Assembly: GCA_033439795.1 (NCBI GenBank)
Contig: JAUTDP010000003.1
Location: 1,798,001-1,862,000, forward strand
Length of the DNA stretch: 64,000 nt
Direction of reading: 5' to 3'
DNA from: Sordaria brevicollis
Taxonomy: Eukaryota; Ascomycota; Sordariomycetes; Sordariales; Sordariaceae
The translations under genes were made by a program, and so were the position numbers. The notes beneath the pieces were generated by a model that did not search any database, was not told the DNA's origin, and was given only the letters and a program-made list of their open reading frames with translations. Of the stretch, positions 51,900 to 61,440 are shown one piece after another. The stretch's first letter is position 1. Each line of letters begins with the position of its first letter.

Positions 51900-53100
51900 A
51901 GAATAGAAGGCGGATATTATATTCGGGGTAAATATTTAAGGGGAGATATTGCGCTTTTTATTATTTAAATTTATTATATTACTTTTTATTATTTCTTTCG
52001 ATTTTTTTTCCTTTTTTTCTTTTTTTCGCCGATAGGGGTTATATAGTAGCGGTTTTTTTAATAATAGCAATAATAACGGTAATAATAATATCGGCGGCGG
52101 TAATATCGGCGGTAGCGGCCTCGGCGTTAGCGGCGCGGGTATTATAATTTTCGATTAAGCGGTTAAAATCCGTGCGTCGGTTATTTATTTATTTTACTTT
52201 TTTTATATTAATTATTAAATTAAATAATTATTCCTTAAGATTTTCGAATTTACGGATTCGTTTTTTAAGAATTTAAATTTCTATAATATTAACCGAACCG
52301 TCCGTAATCTTAATAAAGGAAAAAGGCTCCGTGGGAGGTACTTTAGCGGTAATCCGATTAATAGAGCCGTTAAATTATATTAATAACCTAAGGAATTATT
52401 AAGTAAAAAAAGAAAGGAAATTTATATAAAAATGAAGTTTTACTTCTTTAGGATTTAAAATCCCGATAAAATTTTAAATATAGCGAAGTAATTATTATAA
52501 AAGTTTTTAAATATATACCCTTTAATATATTAAATTTTAAAAACGGATTAAATTTAAATAAGAATAAATTTATAGCTTTTACGGGCGTATTAATAAAATA
52601 AATATACGGAAATAAAAAAACCTTCGCTAAATATAATATAATTATATTTATTAATTAAATAGCCTTTATATTAAGAATTTTAAGGCTTAACCTTAAATAA
52701 AACGTATTCGCGAATATTATTAAGAGTAAATTTGCCGGCTATACCGGCGGTAATAGTATTAGGCCGAATTTAATAAGGTTTTAGCGGGGTAGTAGGTTTA
52801 GGGGTAGCGATTTTAACGGCGCTTTTATTATAACGAAAGGTAGGAGTAGGGGTCGGCGGCGGAGTAAAGGAATTAATAACAACTTCCTATAAAATTAAGA
52901 ATTTTTAAAAGAATTCGAATTAAATAGCGGTAATAGGAATATTTATTTTAACGGTAATTAATTAACGGTTAATTAATACGTTCGTAAAAGAATTAACGGG
53001 AATAATAATAATAATAAAAATAATAAGGATAAATTAATACGTATTAATAAGGGCGCGTATTTATATTAATATTTATAATTTTAATTATTTAATAAGTTAA
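51900..53100 (-). pseudogene. Antisense degenerate frame in the 3' region of element C
   Basis: Downstream of pol the minus strand is coding-like. At about 52870-52450 it reads a Pro/Thr-rich start (TPPPTPTPTFRYNKSAVKI) and then a globular-looking stretch (ITAGIAGKFTLNNIREYVLF) with only RIP-type stops. At about 52330-52080 a charged, coiled-coil-like region and an Ala-rich segment follow. No family recognised. Its position and orientation match the antisense frames of B and D. Confidence 0.5.
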
Positions 53101-53237
53101 AGGAAGAAAGAGGAGAAAGAAAGAGAGAAGGAAAGAGGCGCGGGGTATATATTAGAAGTACGTATAGTAATAGCTTGTCGTTTAATATTTGGGGTCTACG
53201 TAATTATATACCTACTTATATATAGTATTTTTAATTA

Positions 53238-53253
53238 GGGGAGAAGAAGGGGG
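53238..53253 (+). other. Element C polypurine tract
   Basis: GGGGAGAAGAAGGGGG lies just before the right LTR, consistent with + orientation and similar to the tract of B. Confidence 0.8.
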
Positions 53254-53257
53254 TTAA

Positions 53258-53508
53258 TATTATAGGGTTAATGCCCGTAATTGAATTTAATTAGTATTAC
53301 TAATCGTACCGTTAGACGGTCCGCTAATCGGGCCGTTAATTGCAGTCCTTGCCGTTACGGTAAACGGAGTGGCCCGTGCCTAGTCTTTAAAAGGATAGTT
53401 AGCCAATGCCGCTTAGAGGGCGCCTCCTTTCCTCCCTTTTCCTCTTTGTAGAACCTTATCGATTCGTTAAGACTTAGCATTTGTGCCAACTATGCTGTGC
53501 CCCTTACA
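53258..53508 (+). repeat. Element C 3' LTR (251 bp)
   Basis: Starts TATTATAGGG and ends CCCCTTACA, followed by TSD AATAG. The first 110 bases are mutated; the outer half retains CA/TG sites (AGCATTTGTGCCAACTATGC). Confidence 0.95.
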
Positions 53509-53513
53509 AATAG

Positions 53514-55660
53514 AAAGTTATATTCCGTTAAATCCCTTTATTATTTATTCGGCTATAACGGTTCTTATAATTATATTATATTTATTAATAATAATAAGTA
53601 GGTTTTTATTATTAATAATATAGAATTTAATAAATAAATCCCCTATATTATTAATTATATAAGAATTGGAAAGATTATAATTGCTAATAGGTATATAAAA
53701 AACCTATATAACCTATTGGTAATTTTTGGGGGAGTATTTTATTCTAGGGGAGTATCCTATTTTAGGGGAATTACTTCCTTTATTTTTTAAGCCCCTTATA
53801 TTTTAAATAATCCGTTATTTTACTTAGGGGGAGATTTTTAACCGTTATTTAAATTACCGGATCCCCTAAATCCTTTATTCATTAAGGCCCGAAAGTTTGT
53901 AAATCCCTCTACTTTATTATCTTTACTATCTTTAATACTACTTTTATTTATATTTTTAAATGTTACCTTTAATACTATTATTATTGGAGGTATACTAAAC
54001 CTTTATAATAAATAATATATTAAAATTATTACTAATTATTATTTTAAATTATATATATTATTACCGTTATACTTCACCTTTAATACCGTAATTATTCTAT
54101 TTTGCGCTATAGTTAGTATTATCGTTAACCCCTCTATCGAATTAAAAAAATATAAAGAAGCGCTACGAAACCCTTATTAACCAAATTAGAAGTAAATAAT
54201 AGGCAATAAATATAAATCTTTAATCGATAATAATATATAGAATTTTATACTTACGCTATTAGGCCGCCGTATTCTTTTAGGAAAATAGGTCTATAAAATT
54301 AAAATAGGCGTTAATAAAGAAATTATTCGCTATAAGGCTCGATAAGTCGTATATAATTTTAAAGAAGAAAAAGGGATTAACTATAATAAAATATTCGTTA
54401 CCGTTATTAAGCCAATAAATTATAAATTTATTTTCGCTATTATTACCGCCTTTAATTTAAAATTAGAATAAATAAATATTTAAATTATTTTTCTTTATAA
54501 CGTAGTAGAGGAAAATATTTATATAGAATAACCTCTTAATTTTAATAACGATTTAAACTTTATTTATAAGTTTAATAAAGCTTTATATAATTTTAAGTAA
54601 TCCCTTCGAATATAATATAATATTCTAATTACGTTTCTAAAATAATTCGGCTTTACTACCTTTATGATTAATAATAGTATTTTCGTTAAAGGATATATTT
54701 ATATTGCCGTTTACGTTAATAACTTGCTAATTGCTAATCCGTTTAAGGCCGAAGTGAAATTATTAAAAGATTTATTTAGCGAACACTTTAAAATATTAAA
54801 TATAAATCCTTATTTATATTACCTCGGGATAGTTATTTCCCGGGATCGCCTTATTCGTACTATTAAATTATTATAAAAAATTTATTTAAAGAAGATTATT
54901 AAATAATTTAGATTTTAGGATATTAAATACGTTAAAATATTAATATAAACCTTAAAAAGCCCTAAACCCCCTAACAATTTTATCGCTAATAATAAAATAA
55001 AGATTTAATACGCTAACGTTATCGGATTATTAATATACGTTATATTTAATATACGTCTAAATATTATATTCGTTATATTTTTTTATAACTACTATATAAT
55101 AAAATTAATTATAATATATATTAATATAATAAAACATATTTTTTAAATATTTCCGGGGTATAATCGGCCTAAAATTTATTTATATAAAGAATATTAAATC
55201 TTTATCCGGTTTTACCGATATAAATTAGGCTAATAATATTTAAAAACGTTAATTTACGTCCGGTTATATTTTTAATATTAAAAGTATAATTATTAATTAG
55301 AGTTTTAAAAAAAAAATTATTATTACCTTATCTTTTTATAAAGTAGAATTAATTAGGCAAACCTAAATTACTAAAGAAGTAATTTAATTATAACGATAAT
55401 TAAAGGAATTGGATAAATAATTGAAAAATTTATTAATAACCGTTATTTTTAATAATAATTAAGGAGCCTTTATTTTAGCCAAAAACCCCAAATTTTACGC
55501 TAGGATTAAATATATTGATATTTAAGACTTTTTTTACTACGAGAAATAAACCTCCGGAGAAGTCGATTTTAAATATATTTTAATTAGCGAATAAATCGCT
55601 AATAATTTTATTAAAACGCTACCCGCTAATAAATTCTTCTAATTTAAATAAAATTTAAAG
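53514..55660 (+). pseudogene. Element F copia RT and RNase H
   Basis: Copia signatures on the + strand: an LFGYNGSYNY-like segment just after the junction; at about 54260-54450 the WVYKIK/YKAR/FxTVIKP series of copia RT; an open 70-codon piece at 54664-54876 with YVNN at 54712-54723 replacing YVDD, then YLGIVISRD. RNase H ends at about 55480-55640 (ARIKYIDI...FFYYEK...SGEVDFKYILISE), the usual end of copia pol. Stops are TAA/TAG. The frame joins the integrase at 10720. Confidence 0.85.
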
Positions 55661-56235
55661 TTATATTAATTTTTAATTATAAATATATTAATTATTTATT
55701 ATATTATTAAATTTACCTTAAAATAATAACCTTTCCGGTTTTAGAATTAAAAACGCCTATATACCTTATATTACTCCTTATAAATTACTATTATTATTTT
55801 TTAATATTATCCAATTATATAATACTAAATTAATTTATATTTACCGAATTTCTTCGGTTAAAGAAACGTAAGGATTACCCCCTTCATAAACCTAATACCC
55901 CTTAATTTATCGTATATCCGAACCGATAATTTAAATTGCAATTTTTCAAATCCTACGAAATTTATTTTATATAAGAAATATTTTAATTCGATTTACGAAT
56001 AATTTTCTCGACTATTTTTAATTAAACGTATATATTATTATTATTATTTCATTTAATTTAACGAGCTCTCTTTAAATTTATTATCGGTTTTTCGATATTT
56101 TATTTATACAAAACGTTTTTTATATTTTCAATTTTTAATAAAAGTTTTGAATTTTATTTTTAAAGTTTAGAAAATTTTAATTATTATTTCGTAAAGACCT
56201 TTTTCCCTTTAGGTTTTTTATTAGCCTATATTATA
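55661..56235. other. Tail of element F, presumed 3' LTR, not resolved
   Basis: AT-rich, RIP-mutated sequence after the copia RNase H. The 3' LTR should lie here, but no matching copy near 7.2-8.0 kb could be recognised by eye. Confidence 0.4.
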
Positions 56236-56420
56236 GCATGGCAGGATGGGTGCCAGGGACAGGGCACTAGACCTATAACACATCGGATAGAATAAAGCTC
56301 AACCCCTTATCGATAAGATAAATCCGGATTAAGAAGGCGATATAGGACGGCAGAACTTGGCTTATATACTAAACTTACAATACCTTCGTTTAATAACCTT
56401 CCCTTTTCTTCCTTATACTT
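56236..56420 (+). repeat. Possible 5' LTR fragment of element G (low RIP)
   Basis: About 185 bases with ordinary CA/TG content (GGCAGGATGGGTGCCAGGGA) between two RIP-mutated regions, including a TATA-like TTATATAC at about 56373. The other elements show this sparing only in outer LTR halves, so by analogy this could be the outer part of an LTR. No partner copy is in the window. Confidence 0.4.
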
Positions 56421-56779
56421 AATTTTACTTTGAATTATAACTTCTAATCTTACAATTTATTTCTCGTAAAATTATACTCTCATATAAAATTAAATATTAT
56501 CCTTTTATCGGGGACGGTATTATAATATCCTACCCAATTTAGTACCGAATAATTAGTTTTTTTATTAATATTATATCGAATAAAGTCGACTAATTTAACG
56601 TAACGCTTTAAATTAAAAGGTTTATTAAATTTTATAATAGTTATAATATAACGGGTATTATTAAATTAAATAACCTACCCCCTCCGCCTCCGCCTTAAAT
56701 TAAACCAAATTTACGATATTTAACGCCCAAAATTCCCCCTCCCGCTAATTATAATTAACCCCTATTAACAAAATCGATA

Positions 56780-58137
56780 AGAATAATAATAATAATAATA
56801 GTAATAATAATTTTATTAGAGACTTTAACCTATTTAAAGGATATTTATACGTATCCTCCGATTCTTTATTAAATTTCCCTTTCGATAAGCTATATATTTT
56901 AAACCTAAATAAATTTCTTATAGCGAACTAATTTCAATTCCTTAAGGGAAATAATACCCCTACTCCCTTTAAACCCTAGGAAGGTATTTAGTAATAATTA
57001 AGATCTAATAATAAAAACCTTAAACCGATATATTTACCGCTAAGGAGAAGAAATTTCGATACTATTTTCTTTTATATACGTAATAACCCCTTTTTAATAA
57101 AAATATTTTCGAAAAATAAAGGAAAATAATTAAATACCCCTTAAGTAATATTACCGAAGATTCCGGTACGAACGGCCTTTATAATTCTAAGGACTATATT
57201 TAAAACGATTAATAACTTTCTTTTCGGACTTAATAAGGTTATTAAACCGGATTATAATTTTTACTATAATTATAAGATACCCTTTAAACTTATAGAATAT
57301 AAAATTAAGATTTACGATTAATTTACCCGAAGACTTCAAATCCCTACCCGAAATAAAGTCGAATAATTAATTTTAGACGAATATAACGATTAGGACCTAA
57401 ATATCCGGCAACCGATTTTAATTAATTACGTTAATAATTACCTCCTAAAAATTTACCTATAAATTAAATTCTTTAATTAATATAAAATTATATTTTAGGA
57501 AATTAATTAAAATATTTATTAACGAATTTAATAAATTTATAAGGATTAGAAGAACGAGAAATAAAAGGACGTATTAATATTCGACCTTATATCGGGGGCG
57601 GCTTCCAAATTACTAACCTTTAGATTAAGTAGAATAAATATTTTTAACGAACCTATTAATAAAAATATATTTTATAAAATATATAAAACGGATTTAAACG
57701 CCTTCTTTTACGAAATATAATTACGGTTTATATTAGATAAAATTATTTAGGGTATAGCCTAAAACTTTTTTATTTTAATAAAGGCTATTAAAGAAGACGT
57801 TACTCACTTAGACTTTTAGTTTATTTATTTCGCTAAAAAAATTAGTAAAAAATTTAAAACTAATAATACTTTAATAAAAAATATCGATAAATTCAATTAA
57901 GAAAATTCTACGCTCAAAAAATAATTAGAAAAAATTAAAAAGTATATAATAATTATAAATTCGATTATCCTAAACCGATTAAAAACGTTAAAGGAATAGA
58001 ACTAATTCTTAATATAAATGGTAGTGATTTTAACCGATATTACGACTACTATTCCTCCCGTAACCGAATATATATTAAAATTTTAAAAAACGAATTAAAA
58101 AACTTTTAAACGTATTAAAATTAAAAAAGCTATTAAT
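56780..58137 (+). pseudogene. Degenerate upstream frame of element G (first part of gag or separate ORF)
   Basis: After an Asn repeat (AAT units at about 56784-56812) the + strand reads for about 440 codons with only RIP-type stops. It includes IYLPLRRRNFDTIFFYIRNN and a Lys-rich coiled-coil-like end. No zinc-knuckle or enzyme motif is present. It ends at the 58138 insertion and probably continued into the gag frame after 59008. Confidence 0.5.
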
Positions 58138-58151
58138 TTGAAGCGGAGCTT
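58138..58151 (+). repeat. 14-bp inverted repeat, left arm
   Basis: TTGAAGCGGAGCTT, exactly complementary to 58922-58935. With the next three bases it also forms a local 7-bp-stem hairpin with a GGA loop. Confidence 0.85.
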
Positions 58152-58652
58152 CAACATAGAGAAGTGTTGAAAAACACGAAACGCGTTGAGCGAAGTCTTC
58201 TTCTATAATACGGTGACCCCCCTGCAATAATCCCTATAAATAGCCACGAGGTTTACCCGAAGTTTTTCGTGTTGGGATTGGCTAGAAAAGGATTCTCGAG
58301 TTGGAATTGGCTGGATTAGGCCCCCTATCCCTATCCACCAAGCTCGCTTAGCATTTAACGGCTCGCTTAGGGCTTGGCATTTGAAAGTGGGTCCTATCCA
58401 AACAAAGTGGGTACCAAAATGATGAGTAAGCCGAGACGAGTACAGTGGTACCACTCACGTGACCGTGGGTAGCCTGCCGGCCGAGAAAAACGACTTTCAA
58501 AAAAAAAAAACCGACGGATGGGATTTCGAAGGAAAAATTTCGAAAAATTTCGCTAAGTCCCTAAACCTTCTCGCCTACCCGGCACTTTAAAAAAAATCGA
58601 AATAAATTTCGCCACCGGGGGGAAGGGAGGGGGGGGGGGCGGGGGGGTAGTA

Positions 58653-58872
<220 letters not shown>

Positions 58873-58921
58873 GAAAAGAGGTATTAAAAAATTAATAAAA
58901 AAAATAGAGGAAGTAAATGTT

Positions 58922-58935
58922 AAGCTCCGCTTCAA
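58922..58935 (-). repeat. 14-bp inverted repeat, right arm
   Basis: AAGCTCCGCTTCAA, the reverse complement of the left arm 771 bases upstream. Confidence 0.85.
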
Positions 58936-58957
58936 GTAAATTTCTGCCCACCTGTAT

Positions 58958-58980
58958 AAAATTTGCCGAAGGCAAATTTT
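58958..58980. other. Perfect hairpin (10-bp stem, GAA loop)
   Basis: AAAATTTGCC-GAA-GGCAAATTTT is fully self-complementary apart from the 3-base loop. A second hairpin, GGGGGC-GGCA-GCCCTC at 58991-59006 with one G-U pair, follows at the right edge of the unmutated block. Confidence 0.85.
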
Positions 58981-59029
58981 GCGGGGGTACGGGGGCGGCA
59001 GCCCTCGTATAAATATACCGACCCGTCTT

Positions 59030-60300
59030 CCTATTTAATATATTAATAATAAACGATTACCTATTTCTTCCGTATCCTTTATTGAAATAATTAAACGGAA
59101 GATGATTAACCTCTATACCGCCTAAGATTCGAATTTAAATAATCCCGGAAACGATTTAAATTACCTTAATAAGGACGATAAGGACCTAGGAAGCACTTAA
59201 TTACCTAAGAAAAAAAACCTACCTATTAAAAATTAGAACAATTGTAAATATACTCTAATCGGACCTTTAATTCTATAATAGCGTAAATATAAAAAATTAA
59301 TTAAAATTCTTAACGTTCTAATATTTAATAATAATTCGTTATAAAATAAAATTTCTTTCGATATATAGATTTTCTAAATAAAAAATAAACTATAGTAAAA
59401 TAGCGACTACTTCTAGGACGAAAACGCCCGTATCGGGGAAATAATATTAAAATTTAATAGAATAATAGTTAACGGTATACTCCCCTATTTAGACCCCTAT
59501 TACTTGGAGGTTATTAAAATTATTAACGAATTATTAAAATAATTTTAGAACGATTATTACAATTATAATATTAATAAAAAAGCGATTAATAATTATGAAC
59601 GGTTTAAAATAAAAATTATTAAATCCTTCCAAAATTTTAAAATTAAATTTATACGCCTAATTAAATTTCGCCAATTCCCCTATAAAATATAGAAAATAAA
59701 CCTTCGCCGAAAAATTTTAAAAGAATTATATATTTTTACCGAAATAACCTACTTTAACCCTAATAGGATTTTTAAATTATATTACCGATTATTCTAATCG
59801 TTAAATTCTAATATTAAAAAGGAAGATTAGAAATTAAAGGATAATTAAAGAATTAAGGATATTTAAAAATAGGATTGGAAAAAACCTAATTCTAAACTTT
59901 CTACGTAACGAACTTTCATTCTTAAATATTAGCGGCTTATTTTTAAAGAAATAAAGAAATTAAACGCCGAGAACCGATATTTTAATTATCGTAAAGTAGA
60001 ATATTAATCGATGGTTTACCTTAATAAAATTAAAATTAATAATATTAATATATTTAAAGTAAAATTAAACGCTATTATAGATTAGATTTAAGGACTTATA
60101 CCGGAATTGGAATTAGTTAATTAAGAAAAATAATTACCCGTTAATAAAGAGATTTTTAATAATTAAAAGAGCGATTTTAATTCTTTATAAGAATCGGAAA
60201 ATTAAAAACTTAAAGAAGAATTTCTACTTTAAGAGAAATATCGGTCGGAAAAGTAAAAAGTAGAAAAGAAATAGTTTTAATATATTAAATAAATTAAACC
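59030..60300 (+). pseudogene. Element G gag with CCHC remnant
   Basis: The + strand frame is readable with RIP-type stops. The zinc-knuckle lies at 59978-60019, read as YFNYRKVEY-stop-SMVY, where a CCHC box C-x2-C-x4-H-x4-C is expected with every Cys/His position changed to Tyr. A Glu/Lys-rich stretch follows to about 60290. The N-terminal part may be the frame at 56780-58137. Confidence 0.7.
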
Positions 60301-61440
60301 TATCCGGATTTTAATTTAAATATTTATTTAAAAAGCGGAAGATAATTCTTTATTATATATATAATAATTAATAATAAATTCTTTATTTCTACCGATAACG
60401 TATTCGTTAATATAAGAGTAAATATATATATTTTAATAAATAAATATTTTAATAATAGGTTAAAGAAGTTAAGTTTGGAAGAATACGGCGATTTTAACCT
60501 AAAGTACGTAATAGGGTTCAAAAAGGTACAATTAAATTAAATTAATAAAATAATAAAAGGAGCCATCTAAATTTAAAGAATATAATATAATTAATAATAA
60601 ATATTAGTATTACCCTAATTAAAAAAGGATATAATTTTAAGAAAGATATAATTAATTAAGAATAATATATTACCGGATTATTAAATTAGAAGATTAATAT
60701 TTATAGAAAATACTACCCCTATTTTAAAGGAGGATAATAATATTATAATGGATAAATTAATAAAATTATTAAAAAATAACGGATTTTAGAAGAATATAAT
60801 TGAAAGAAAGAGGGAAATAAATAAGGAAAATAAGAAAAGGAGAGACGGTAAGGCGATTTAATCGAGGATTTAAAAATTAACGGAAGAAAAGAATAATTCG
60901 GAAAAGGATAAAAAAATAGAATAAAAAGAAGAAGTTTTTAATAATAAATATCGCCCTTTATAAATCTTCTAATTACGACCTAACTATTCCTTATTTTCCT
61001 TAATAGAAAAATAAGTAATAAGGAAAATAATACGCGAATTATACGAAATAAAATAATTAAATAAGAAGGGTAAGTAATAAAGGAAGAAAGAAATTAAAGA
61101 ATTAATACAAAAATTATTCCCCCTCGAAAATAAAAAAAGATTATACTAATTAGAAAGGAAATAAGGATAAATAAAGGTACGCCTAATAAATTTAGCGGTA
61201 ATATTAACGGAAATCTTCGAATATTATATTTAAAAAGGTAAAATTAAGCCCGAAGTAATTAATTTATACGAAATCGACGGTATTATTAATATAATAAAAA
61301 AAAAATAGGAGCCTTAAAATACTTTAGAAAATATAATTATAATATTAATTAAAATACCGGCGGATTATTATTAAATAGAAGAATTAAAAATCTTTAATAA
61401 AATTGAATTAAATACCCTACTTAAATATAAGCCGGATATA
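60301..61440 (+). other. Element G, gag to RT interval (presumed protease region)
   Basis: Degenerate, Lys/Glu/Asn-rich on the + strand, lying where the protease and spacer should be. I could not find an Asp-Ser/Thr-Gly active site. Confidence 0.45.

Larger units (their letters stand above)
10721..53508 (+). mobile_element. Element C: Ty3/gypsy chromovirus-like retrotransposon, host of B and D
   Basis: It is bounded by two 251-bp LTRs (10721-10971 and 53258-53508) beginning TGTCATGGGG and ending CCCCTTACA, flanked by the 5-bp TSD AATAG. Without guests B and D its own length is about 7.4 kb. Order on the + strand: gag start (about 11000-11772), gag/protease/RT/RNase H (26395-29538), integrase and chromodomain-like segment (50274-51560), a 3' region with an antisense frame (51900-53100), polypurine tract, LTR. 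All coding parts carry multiple stops. Confidence 0.95.
7231..56235 (+). mobile_element. Element F: Ty1/copia retrotransposon, oldest, split by element C
   Basis: The left half (to 10720) ends in a copia-type integrase. The right half (from 53514) resumes in the integrase/RT linker and runs through copia reverse transcriptase and RNase H, so the two halves are one element interrupted by C, with AATAG duplicated at 10716-10720 and 53509-53513. The order gag, integrase, RT, RNase H is diagnostic of Ty1/copia. I could not match LTRs at the outer ends, so both outer limits are approximate. Being host to all the other insertions, F is the oldest element here. Its own DNA is heavily RIP-mutated. 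Confidence 0.75.

Noticed and set aside
58203..58454. Minus-strand 83-codon frame in the unmutated insertion
   Set aside because: Short, no recognisable domain, and the surrounding hairpins suggest non-coding mobile DNA; kept only as a remark.
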